This document shows positions 48,808 through 56,795 of a DNA stretch of 64,000 nt, piece after piece. Position numbers and translations under genes: made by a program. Location of the stretch: NCBI GenBank assembly GCA_965249205.1, contig CBDFLL010000003.1, positions 203,303 to 267,302 on the forward strand, given 5' to 3'. This DNA is from JAQBVV01 sp965249205. GTDB taxonomy: Bacteria > Acidobacteriota > Vicinamibacteria > Vicinamibacterales > UBA2999. Each line of letters opens with the position of its first letter. Position 1 is the stretch's first letter. A model generated the notes under the pieces. It was not told the origin of the DNA, did no database searches, and worked only from the letters and a program-made list of their open reading frames with translations.

Positions 48808-49798
48808 TCATTCGAGCACTTGCCCAGTGAGGGAATCGATAGAGCGCTGGCCAAAACGGCAGGCGCCGCTACTGCTAACTCTTCTAACTTGTATTTTGTA
48901 CGTGTAAGTACCGGCACCAGGGTTGGTGTCGACGAAGGGGAAGCTGAGCAGATTGCCTGGATTCGGCGCACCGGTTCCGGGCAGCCAAGTAGTGTACGCG
49001 AACAGCTGCGTCCCCCCACGCAGCAGGGCAATCACGCATCGTGTGTCATTATCCGGTCGCATCGCGGTGTGTACATTTAGCAAGACGTCACTGGCCGCTC
49101 GCCGTCGTCAGCGTGATGCTCAGCCCAGTATCAACCAGTGCGCCGGAAGTCGTACTGAATCCCGCCGTGAGTAGCGAGACGGCCGTCGGCGGGGCCGTGG
49201 CCGCGGCCCCGGCTGGGCCAGCTGGGCCTTGTAGCCCCTGCACGCCTTGAATCCCCATGGGCCCAGCAGGCCCACTCCGGCCACGTCGCCCACGTGGGCC
49301 ACGTGGCCCAATCGGGCCACTCGGGCCAGGAGGTCCTGGAGGCGCTTTCAGATTCGTCAGGCCGGAGCCGTCGCCAGTAATGACCCCCGCCAGATGCGTG
49401 GCCACGTGCGTGCCGTTGGCGCCGATACGGATGACGCCAGATTCGCTGGGCCGGCCTTTATGTCCGATGTAGATGCTGTGATCGCCCGTGGCGTAGTAGC
49501 CGGCGCGCGATCCGATGCCGATGTTGGAATTACCTACGTTGACGGAGTAGAGCGCATCGTAGCCAACACTCGTATTGTGTGAAGCGCTCTGAGCCGTGGT
49601 GTTGGCCCCGTACCCGAGCGCGGTGTTATACGATCCGGTTGTCAGATTCGCCAGCGCACCTGTCCCGAGGCTGGTGTTCGTGACGACTGGTGAGGGTGAC
49701 GGTTGAGATTGAGGCCGACTGGGCGTTTGCGCCAGGGTAGACGCCGCGGCAGCGATGCATGCGGCCAGGACGAGCGTGACAAGACGGTCGCTGTTCAT
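48808..49798 (-). pseudogene. Secreted collagen-like/YadA-head-like protein, frameshifted
   Basis: ATG 49798 with TAAGGAG before it. Signal peptide to 'STLAQ', then head repeats ('NTALGYGANTT', 'NTSVGYDALYS', 'NIGIGSRAGYY'), a collagen-like Gly-X-Y stretch of about 20 triplets, and a stop after 'TLTTASGQ' at 49088. Dropping one base there restores 'DVLLNVHTAMRPDNDTRCVIALLRGGTQ...RRVSSSGACRF', a typical C-terminal domain ending at 48808. One frameshift thus splits an about 325-aa protein. Confidence 0.75.
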
Positions 49799-50022
49799 GG
49801 TTGTGTCTCCTTATTACACGGTGTTCAACTATGTCCACAGTGGTTTCATTGAGGGTGAGCGAAACGTAACCCCAGAGATCAGTGGAGTTGACCGGGAGTT
49901 CCATGCCGTTTGCCTGCCCCAGATGAACCCCACTTTATACACCCGAAAATCTGCAGCGCCCACGTTTTACGCCGACATCACTGTGAACGGACGGCCATCA
50001 AATTGTGCGCGCTCGTTCACCG
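49799..50022. other. Intergenic region upstream of the collagen-like gene
   Basis: 224 bp with no supported gene; less GC-rich than flanks. Expected to hold the leftward promoter of the collagen-like gene, but I see no clear -35/-10 pair. Confidence 0.35.
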
Positions 50023-50949
50023 TTACCAGATGCCGCTCACGGAGCCGGTAGCAAGCGTGCGGCCGTCGCCGTCGGTCGCTCGTACGGTGACAGTCCGTTC
50101 CCGTGATGGTGGCGTGAATGTGTACCGGACGCGGGAGAGGATCGTAGTGTCCACGTCCGTCTCGTCGAAGGTCCAGTGATACCTGGTGGCATCGTTGACG
50201 GAGCGGACGGAGAACGAGACCACGTTCTCACTGGCGGAGGAGTGGACGAGCGCAAAGAAGATGTCCACGACCTCCGGGGCCGGGATCGGTTTCGGTACCG
50301 TCACAGTCGTCGTGGCGCTCGTCGTCCAGCCGTTCGCCGTCACGGCGGTGCCCGTGACGGTGTAGGTACCGAACGCGGGAAACACGCAGGTCCTCTCGAG
50401 AAGGAAGGTCGCCACGGGGGCACCGCCGGCGCAGTCGATAGTCAGTCTGGGTGGGGCCGTATCCACGATGCCGGGGACCTTACGCACGCGGGCCTGGATG
50501 GGTGTGGACTCCATCGGCCGGGCGGGAGTCTGGATCTGCTGCACCTCCAGCGTGAATGGCGCGACAACTGGCACCAGCACCGAGGCGCGGAGGTCGCCGG
50601 CTGATCCGCGCACCGTGACGGCCTGGTCGGCGGTCAGCCGCGTGGCGGTCCGCCCTGATGCATCGGTCCGAACTGAGGCCCGCGGCGCCAGCGTGCCAGC
50701 GTCGGCATCGACGGCCAACTCTACCTCGACGCCGACGATCGCGTCGTCGGTGGCGCTCCGCATGATGGCCTCGATAACGACGTCGCTGCCGCTGGTGAGC
50801 ACGAAGGCCGGCGAGGCCGAGAGGGTGAGTCGCTGGGCGACGGGGGACGGGAGCGGGAGCGGCGACGGTGTGTTGCGACAGCCCAATGCTCCCCCAACAA
50901 GGGCCACACAGGTCAGTAGCAGCCAGCCGCTACGCATGAGCAGTAGCAT
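50023..50949 (-). CDS. Ig-domain lipoprotein
   Basis: 308 aa from ATG 50949 (or 50937). A signal with lipobox 'VGGALGC' precedes a Big_1-like invasin repeat ('LTLSASPAFVLTSGSDVVIEAIMRSATDDAIVGVEVELAVDADAGTL...DASGRTATRLTA') and two further beta domains, the last PKD-like ('HWTFDETDVDTTILSRVRYTF'). Surface-anchored; likely chromosomal or a lysogenic-conversion gene. Confidence 0.7.
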   Translation of the reverse strand: MLLLMRSGWLLLTCVALVGGALGCRNTPSPLPLPSPVAQRLTLSASPAFVLTSGSDVVIEAIMRSATDDAIVGVEVELAVDADAGTLAPRASVRTDASGRTATRLTADQAVTVRGSAGDLRASVLVPVVAPFTLEVQQIQTPARPMESTPIQARVRKVPGIVDTAPPRLTIDCAGGAPVATFLLERTCVFPAFGTYTVTGTAVTANGWTTSATTTVTVPKPIPAPEVVDIFFALVHSSASENVVSFSVRSVNDATRYHWTFDETDVDTTILSRVRYTFTPPSRERTVTVRATDGDGRTLATGSVSGIW

Positions 50950-51187
50950 ACGCCATGCTCCAATCGTTGGTGCACAGCGCTCTTGCGGTCGCCTCTCTCC
51001 CGGCGCTTGGCCGTCGGCCTCGTGGTGATGTGGGGACGCTAGGCGTGGAGGGCGCGGTGCCTGCCGTGGAAGAGTCGCCGAGCGAGAGGGCCAGAATTAC
51101 ACAGGCCTGTATTCGGTGGTTGAGCATGGCGAAAGTTCCATGAACAGTTCCAAAATTGTCCTAATTATTCAGCGTAAAACGCCACAA

Positions 51188-51239
51188 CCCCGGCCTTCTA
51201 AGCCGGGGGTCGCAGGTTCGAGCCCTGCCGGGCGCGCCA
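51188..51239 (+). tRNA. 3' half of tRNA-Arg(TCT): attachment-site junction
   Basis: Anticodon arm CCGGC-CTTCTAA-GCCGG (51190-51206, anticodon TCT at 51197-51199), T arm GCAGG-TTCGAGC-CCTGC (51212-51228), acceptor 3' strand CGGGCGC with G and CCA (51229-51239). The 5' acceptor and D arm are absent; unrelated sequence precedes it. This is the classic attR-type scar of integration into the tRNA 3' half; the intact copy should lie left of the window. Confidence 0.8.
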
Positions 51240-51293
51240 TTTCCTCAAGATTTCGCCGATTGTGTTCGCAAGAAGATCGTCTGGCCCCTGTAA

Positions 51294-51350
51294 GCGCGCG
51301 TAGCTCACCTCGATAGAACCTGGGACTTCTAAGCCGGACCGCAGGATGGT
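51294..51350 (+). pseudogene. Degenerate tRNA-Arg 5'-half remnant
   Basis: GCGCGCG-TAGCTCA...GATAGAACC...ACTTCTAAGCCGG resembles the 5' acceptor, D arm and anticodon loop of the same tRNA-Arg(TCT), with mismatches that break the D and anticodon stems. It lies after the true 3' half, so the order is 3'-then-5'. No T arm follows. A decayed second attachment site or old tRNA is likely. Confidence 0.5.
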
Positions 51351-51364
51351 ATACCCTGTCGCGT

Positions 51365-52255
51365 ATGCGCCGATTGATGGTTTTATCGATCCCTTTGCTG
51401 GCTGCCGCCCTGCTTATTTCTTGCTCCCCAGCGCCGGAAACGTCGTCGAGCGAGGCTGTTTCTCCCGAGACTGTTTCTGCCGATACTGCTGCTCCCGATA
51501 CTGTTGTGGTCCCGGAGCCTTCGGTCTCGGAGCCTGAGGAAACCCTTGAGGAAACCCTTGAGGAAACCATAGAACCGGATGCCGGCGCCGAAGAGGCGGT
51601 TGCGCCGGAACTCCCCACCGAAGCTGTCGCTGTAGCCGCCAGCGCTCCGGCTCCCGTTGCGCTGCGCGACGACGACGATCGCACTGTCTACGCGCTGGGC
51701 CTGGTGTTGAGCCGAAATATCGCCGACTTTGAGCTATCGGCCAACGAAGTCGAGATTGTGAAGCGTGCGCTGTCCGACGCTGCTTCAGGCAAGCCGGCCG
51801 TGGAGCTGGAAACCTGGGGGCCGAGAATCAACGGACTGGCTAGCGCGCGGGCCGCGGTCGCCGCCGAAAGGCGCGGTGCGGTTGGGGCTGCGTTCCTGAG
51901 CCAAGCCGCGGCCAAGGTGGGAGCCCAACGCACCGAGAGCGGCATGGTCTATCGCGAGCTTACCGCCGGTTCCGGCGCGTCGCCTGCCGCCAGCAACACG
52001 GTGCGGGTGCACTATCGTGGCACTTTGCTTGACGGCACCGAGTTCGACAGCTCCTACGCGCGCGATGAGCCGACCGAGTTCGGGCTGGGCCAAGTGATTC
52101 CCTGCTGGACTGAAGGCGTGCAGAAGATCCAGGTCGGGGGGAAAGCCGAATTGGTTTGCCCGGCCGATCCTGCCTATGGTCCGAACGCGCAGCCGAACAT
52201 TCCGGCCAACTCTACGCTGATCTTCGAAGTTGAGCTGCTCGCGATCGTGAACTAG
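51365..52255 (+). CDS. FKBP-type peptidyl-prolyl isomerase lipoprotein
   Basis: 296 aa. Lipobox 'LLISC', then an acidic Pro/Glu/Thr-rich linker (with 'EETLEETLEET'), an FKBP N-terminal dimerisation helix region ('ALGLVLSRNIADFEL'), and the FKBP core ('NTVRVHYRGTLLDGTEFDSSYARDEPTEFGLGQVIPCWTEGVQKI', 'YGPNAQPNIPANSTLIFEVEL'). Periplasmic folding catalyst. Its TAG stop is part of the CTAG into which the first MITE-like element inserted. First clear chromosomal gene after the att site. Confidence 0.92.
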   Translation: MRRLMVLSIPLLAAALLISCSPAPETSSSEAVSPETVSADTAAPDTVVVPEPSVSEPEETLEETLEETIEPDAGAEEAVAPELPTEAVAVAASAPAPVALRDDDDRTVYALGLVLSRNIADFELSANEVEIVKRALSDAASGKPAVELETWGPRINGLASARAAVAAERRGAVGAAFLSQAAAKVGAQRTESGMVYRELTAGSGASPAASNTVRVHYRGTLLDGTEFDSSYARDEPTEFGLGQVIPCWTEGVQKIQVGGKAELVCPADPAYGPNAQPNIPANSTLIFEVELLAIVN

Positions 52256-52456
52256 CAGTCCGTGGTGAAAGTTCAGCGCGGCACCTAAGGCGGATTTCAC
52301 GAGCGGGGCCACGACCCCCTGCCAGGTACTGCTGAAATCTGCGCTCGCGGACAAGGCGCGACGACCGAGAATACCGCCTATATTTGAGCGAGGAGCAACG
52401 CGGGCCGCGAGGGATGCATCGCTCGTCGAACGCCGACGGACTCTCACCGCGGGCTG
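52256..52456. mobile_element. MITE-like element A (201 bp)
   Basis: Flanked by CTAG (52252-52255 and 52457-52460). Ends are inverted repeats: CAGTCCGTGGTGAAAGT inward from the left, CAGCCCGCGGTGAGAGT inward from the right. Contains GCGGATTTCACGAGCG (52290-52305), shared with element B, and no transposase. Confidence 0.8.
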
Positions 52457-52460
52457 CTAG

Positions 52461-52682
52461 TGGTCTGGTTGCGAATTAGCTCGGCATTCGGCCGGCGATG
52501 CCTCCCATCTGGCGGCGTTGCTCCTCCGTCACATGCGCCCGGCATGCTCCGTCGTCGCGCCTGGCGCGGATTTCACGAGCGCGTGGCTCTCAAATAGCCG
52601 CAATCCCTGACAGGTGAAATCCGCGCTGGCCAGCCGGGCGCCTCACCGCCCTCGGTGCACAAGCCAATTCGCAACCAGACCA
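52461..52682. mobile_element. MITE-like element B (222 bp)
   Basis: Flanked by CTAG on both sides. Terminal inverted repeat TGGTCTGGTTGCGAATT, exact at both ends. Shares the core GCGGATTTCACGAGCG (52566-52581) and a following TGAAATCCGCGCT with element A. No open reading frame of note. Confidence 0.85.
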
Positions 52683-52686
52683 CTAG

Positions 52687-53974
52687 CAGGCTGCTGAAAA
52701 ACTCCGTGAAATGGGATCGACAGATCGAGTACTACCATGCTCCCAACACCGCTGAAGGGAGCCCCATCATGCGCGGACACGATGAGCAAAGCACTCACAT
52801 GTTCAGCTACCTGTCGCCGGAACAGCGCGTGCCAGCCGACCATCCGCTCCGCGCGGTTCGCGCGCTGACGGACGAAGCGCTGAGAACGATGTCGCGCAGG
52901 TTCGCCGGCCTGTACGCCAACACAGGGCGTCCGTCGATCCCGCCGGAACAGCTGCTGCGCGCGTTGTTGCTGCAGGTGCTCTACACGGTGCGGAGCGAGC
53001 GGCTGCTGATGGAAGAGCTCAATTACAACCTGCTGTTCCGCTGGTTCGTGGGCTTGAATTTGGACGACCCGGTTTGGCATCCCACCACGTTTACCAAGAA
53101 TCGCGACCGGCTGCTGGCGGGCGATCTCGCGGCCGCCTTCTTTGATGCGGTGCAGGCCCACGCGCGGGCGGCCGGGCTGCTCTCGGACGAACACTTCACT
53201 GTGGATGGGACCCAATTGGAAGCGTGGGCCAGCCTGAAGAGCTTTCGGTGCCGGGACGCGGCGGAGAGCGACCCGCCCGATGACCCCGGGAATCCCACGG
53301 TCAACTTCCACGGGGAGCGGCGGCGCAACGACACGCACCAGTCGACGACCGATCCGGAGGCGATGCTGCCTCGGAAGGGCCAGGGGAAGGAAGCCAAGCT
53401 GGCGTATCTGGGCCACGTGCTGCTGGACAATCGACAGGGACTTGTCGCCAACGTCTGCGCGACTCACGCGACGGGGACCGCCGAACGCGAGGCAGCGGCG
53501 CTGTTGCTGGAGGCCAGCGCGCCGCCGGGCAGCACGGTCGGGGCGGACAAGGGCTACGATGTGGCAAGCTTTGTGGCCGCTGTCCGTATCCGGGCCGTCA
53601 CGCCCCACGTTGCTCAGAAGGTCCGCTGGAGTGCGATCGATGGCCGGACCACGCGGCATGCGGGCTATCACGTCAGTCAGCGGAAACGGAAACTCGTAGA
53701 ACAGGTCTTTGGCTGGATGAAGACCGTCGGCGGCTTGCGCAAACTCCGGCATCGCGGTGTCGCCCTCGTGGATTGGCAGCTTACCTTCGCCGCCACGGTC
53801 TATAACTTGGTCCGGCTGCGGAATCTGGAGGCGAGGTGTCCCTGATCACCGGCCGCGCGTGTCGCCGGCCCCTTGATCGGGGCCAGCGCACAGCCGTGCG
53901 CACCGTTGTCGGTCGGTGGTGACTCGCATGATCCTTAGAAAACGGCCCGATCACCCGGGTTCTTCAGCAGCCTG
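52687..53974 (+). mobile_element. IS5-family element (1288 bp)
   Basis: CTAG duplications at 52683-52686 and 53975-53978. Inverted repeats start CAGGCTGCTGAAAAAC and end GTTCTTCAGCAGCCTG. One full transposase inside. Confidence 0.92.
52769..53845 (+). CDS. IS5-family transposase
   Basis: 358 aa from ATG 52769 (GGGAG upstream); an earlier in-frame start would lie in the terminal repeat. 'FSYLSPEQRVPADHPLRAVRALTDEAL', 'FTVDGTQLEAWASLKSF' (first Asp), 'VGADKGYDVASFVAAV' (second), and C-terminal 'RKLVEQVFGWMKTVGGLRKLRHRG' (Glu in the K-x-V-E-Q-x-F region) are the DDE core. Complete. Confidence 0.93.
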   Translation: MRGHDEQSTHMFSYLSPEQRVPADHPLRAVRALTDEALRTMSRRFAGLYANTGRPSIPPEQLLRALLLQVLYTVRSERLLMEELNYNLLFRWFVGLNLDDPVWHPTTFTKNRDRLLAGDLAAAFFDAVQAHARAAGLLSDEHFTVDGTQLEAWASLKSFRCRDAAESDPPDDPGNPTVNFHGERRRNDTHQSTTDPEAMLPRKGQGKEAKLAYLGHVLLDNRQGLVANVCATHATGTAEREAAALLLEASAPPGSTVGADKGYDVASFVAAVRIRAVTPHVAQKVRWSAIDGRTTRHAGYHVSQRKRKLVEQVFGWMKTVGGLRKLRHRGVALVDWQLTFAATVYNLVRLRNLEARCP

Positions 53975-53978
53975 CTAG

Positions 53979-55017
53979 GTGTTGAAGTCAAACACGTTGT
54001 TCATCACGCAGCACTCGTGAGTCGTGACACGGGCGGTTCATAGTGCAAGCTGGCGTGCGGCCGGTCGTGATTGTAGTAGCGCAGCCACGGGCGAAGGGCT
54101 CGCCGGCGGTGGCGAGACGTCTGATACGGCTGGACATAGGCCCACTCACGCAGCAGCGTCTGAATGAAGCGCTCAGCCTTGCCGTTGGTCCGCGGCGTAT
54201 AGGGGCGCGTCCGCAGATGGCGCAGCGCGTGGGCCTGACAGGCTGTCCGAAACCGCCGGGACACGTAGCCGCTGCCGTTATCGCTCATGACGCGATGGAC
54301 GGTGATCTGCCGCGCCGCGTACCAAGCGACGGCTCGGTCCAAGAAAGCGGCACAGGTGGTCCCCGTCTGGTCGCCCAGGACCTCGACGTAGGCCAGCCGC
54401 GTATGGTCGTCCACCGCCACATGCACGTACTCCCAGCCCGCCCCCGGTGACGCCTGCCGGGGATTCCCATGAATCCGATGGCCTACACGCCGAAAGCGCC
54501 CCAGCGGCTTGATGTCCACGTGTAGCAGATCGCCAGGGTGCGGCCACTCGTAGCGCTGGATCGGGACGGGCGGCGGGCCTGGGAGCCGGTTGAGTCCCAG
54601 CCGCCGCAGCCAGGCCCCCACCGTCGAGCGGGGCATCCGCAAGGCGCGGGCAATGGCCCAGGCCGGCAGGCCGTGTTGCTCGCGGAGCTGCCGGATGAAC
54701 GTGACCCGGATCGCCGGCGTGACATGCGGAGTCCGCTGCGGCCGGGACGATCGGTCCTCCAGCCCGGCTGCACCCTCTTCGCGGAACCGGCGCACCCATT
54801 TCGCAACCGTGCGGACACTTACGCCGTAGCCCTCGGCCACGGCGTCGTGCGCCCACTTATCGAACAGGACACGGCGCACCAATTCCAGGCGCGAAGTCGG
54901 GGTCGTCTTGGCATTACGATGAAGCGTCATCCGGGGCCTCCTCTGGTCAGAACGGTGGTCTGGAAACTCCATTCTTTTCAGAGTGCTCCGGATGAACAAC
55001 GTGTTTAGCAAAGACAC
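53979..55017 (-). mobile_element. IS481-family element (about 1039 bp)
   Basis: CTAG at both edges (53975-53978 and 55018-55021). Ends GTGTTGAAGTCAAACACGTT and, inverted, GTGTCTTTGCTAAACACGTT, sharing AAACACGTTGTTCATC internally. Left CTAG is shared with the IS5 element. Confidence 0.88.
54004..54930 (-). CDS. IS481-family transposase
   Basis: 308 aa from ATG 54930 (AGAGGAGG upstream); an in-frame ATG at 55017 lies in the terminal repeat. HTH 'YGVSVRTVAKWVRRFREEG', then the rve core: 'LLHVDIKPLG', 'VMSDNGSGYVSRRF', 'RPYTPRTNGKAERFIQTLLREWAY'. Complete D,D,E set. Confidence 0.93.
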   Translation of the reverse strand: MTLHRNAKTTPTSRLELVRRVLFDKWAHDAVAEGYGVSVRTVAKWVRRFREEGAAGLEDRSSRPQRTPHVTPAIRVTFIRQLREQHGLPAWAIARALRMPRSTVGAWLRRLGLNRLPGPPPVPIQRYEWPHPGDLLHVDIKPLGRFRRVGHRIHGNPRQASPGAGWEYVHVAVDDHTRLAYVEVLGDQTGTTCAAFLDRAVAWYAARQITVHRVMSDNGSGYVSRRFRTACQAHALRHLRTRPYTPRTNGKAERFIQTLLREWAYVQPYQTSRHRRRALRPWLRYYNHDRPHASLHYEPPVSRLTSAA

Positions 55018-55027
55018 CTAGGCAGCT

Positions 55028-56071
55028 CGTGCTTATCCGGTTGTTTCAGCTAACCCCTATATCTTGCGATCAGCCTGGGGGGCGCACGTCCTGCGCGCCG
55101 CGAATCCGTCGGGCGGGCGTGGGCGTCCGTCCGGTCCCCAGGCCCAGCAGGGTCTGAAAGGCGGCCATCGGGTGCCGCCGCCGATTGTGCCGAAACACGA
55201 ACTCATCGAGGCAGACCTGTAGTTGCGCCTTGCTGACGCCGTGGTGCGTGCCAATCAACCACTGTTGGCAATTGCCGATGACGCGGTCGGCCAAAGGCAC
55301 GACGGAGGGCACCCCCCTGTGCAGGGCGCTCCGGATCGGTTGCGGGCGGGCGACGTGTCTCACGTCAGCGGCCTGGAGCCCATCGAAACTTTTCAGCCCG
55401 TCGGTGTAGACCGTCGCCCCCGGCGCAATGTGGTGAGTGACGAACGCGAGCATCGTCGATTGTTTGAAGTTCGGGATCACGGACATGCGGACCCGACCCG
55501 ACCGATCCCCGCGTCGTTCCACCGCCACCAGCACCAGCGCGGCTTTCCGCCCCTTGAGTTGGCGACTGCCGCGCAGGCCGGCCTGGGGCGCGCCCACCCA
55601 GGTGTCATCGATCTCCACGTCGCCGTACAAGGGCTCCCGCCCCGCGTTCACCATCGCGCGCCGCAGCTTGTGCAACAGCAGCCACGCCGTTTCGTACCGC
55701 CGCAGGCCCAACTGCCGCTGCAGCAGGAGCGCCGAGAGGCCCCGCTTGTCGGTAACCGTCAAATAGGCCGCCCAGAACCACACCAGGAGCGGCGTCTTCG
55801 TGTTGTGGAGAATCGTCCCGGCGGTCAGCGACACCTGATACCGGCACGCCGCACATTGCCAGCGCCGGTGTGTGGTCAGGTGATAGCCGCGCGCGTGCCG
55901 GCACCGGGGACACACAAAGCCGTCCGGCCAGCGGCACGCCGCCAAGTAGTCCTGACAGGCCTCGGCGGTCGCAAATTGCCGCTGAAACTCCCGGAGATTC
56001 TTCGGAAACGACGGGCGCGCCACGCCGATACACTACCGGTGGTGGCTTGCTGAAACAACCGGATAAGCACG
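55028..56071 (-). mobile_element. IS1595-family element, copy 2 (1044 bp)
   Basis: Same length and same about 23-bp terminal repeats as copy 1, opposite strand. Its target duplication is AGGCAGCT (55020-55027 and 56072-56079). The left duplication overlaps the final G of the CTAG that ends the IS481 element, so it inserted 6-7 bp beyond it, after that chain had formed or at the same original site. Confidence 0.97.
55070..56023 (-). CDS. IS1595-family transposase (copy 2)
   Basis: 317 aa, identical to copy 1 except for two residues I can see. Zinc ribbon and ISXO2-like DDE motifs intact ('DVEIDDTWVGAP', 'VYTDGLKSFDGL'), so both copies are probably active. Confidence 0.95.
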   Translation of the reverse strand: MARPSFPKNLREFQRQFATAEACQDYLAACRWPDGFVCPRCRHARGYHLTTHRRWQCAACRYQVSLTAGTILHNTKTPLLVWFWAAYLTVTDKRGLSALLLQRQLGLRRYETAWLLLHKLRRAMVNAGREPLYGDVEIDDTWVGAPQAGLRGSRQLKGRKAALVLVAVERRGDRSGRVRMSVIPNFKQSTMLAFVTHHIAPGATVYTDGLKSFDGLQAADVRHVARPQPIRSALHRGVPSVVPLADRVIGNCQQWLIGTHHGVSKAQLQVCLDEFVFRHNRRRHPMAAFQTLLGLGTGRTPTPARRIRGAQDVRPPG

Positions 56072-56352
56072 AGGCAGCTACACAGAAAACCGAAGCGAAG
56101 ACGCGGCATTGGGATTCCTCCTGGAACTGATGCGCTTGCGTGCGTGTCCGTCCGCTGGGGACGATACGCACATCCGACCTGCTCCAAATATACGACAACC
56201 AAGGGGTGCTATGAGGGTGTCGCACGCGTCCGAAAACGCAGACCAGCCGAGCCAGTCCGGGAAATCATCGGAAGACCGCGCCGTCAGGTCTGTGATACAA
56301 GGAGCCCACGGCGTGCGGCGTGCGGGACCGAGTCTCAGGTTGGGGGTACGAC

Positions 56353-56769
56353 ATGAAACGGGGAATTTCCGTCGCACTGGCGGCAGGGGCTGTGTGCCTC
56401 ATGGGACTCACGACGGTGGCGCAGTCGGTGCCGAACGAAGTCACGACGGTCGAAGCGTCCCGCACGGCTGTCGAAACCGTGAGAGTGGACGTCCCGATCG
56501 AACAGGCCGCTCGCAGCGACACCCCTGAGTTTAGAGGCGAAGGGTGGTTCCAGCAGAAGTGTAGCGTCTGCCACCTGGGACGCTGGCGAAAGAACGGCCA
56601 GCTTGAACCGTACGTCAGCCTGGAAGGCATTCTCGGGGATGCGACTGCGGACCAAGAGGCGGCTGTGCGTGCGTTTATTCAGACAGGTAGCGTGGACATG
56701 CCTGGTTTCCGAAACGCGCTCACCCCCACGCAACTCGATGAACTCATCGCGCATTTGAAGACTCTGTAA
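56353..56769 (+). CDS. Secreted c-type cytochrome (small)
   Basis: 138 aa from ATG 56353. Signal peptide to 'TTVAQ', then 'FQQKCSVCHLGRW' (CxxCH haem-binding) and a downstream Met in 'SVDMPGFRNALTPTQLDELIAHLKTL', the likely axial ligand of a class I cytochrome c. It probably donates or accepts electrons for the adjacent multidomain protein. Confidence 0.88.
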   Translation: MKRGISVALAAGAVCLMGLTTVAQSVPNEVTTVEASRTAVETVRVDVPIEQAARSDTPEFRGEGWFQQKCSVCHLGRWRKNGQLEPYVSLEGILGDATADQEAAVRAFIQTGSVDMPGFRNALTPTQLDELIAHLKTL

Positions 56770-56795
56770 ACGGCTTCTTTAGTGAGGAGGGCACC

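Noticed and set aside
51294..51350. A second functional tRNA-Arg
   Set aside because: D and anticodon stems do not pair and there is no T arm or 3' acceptor strand.
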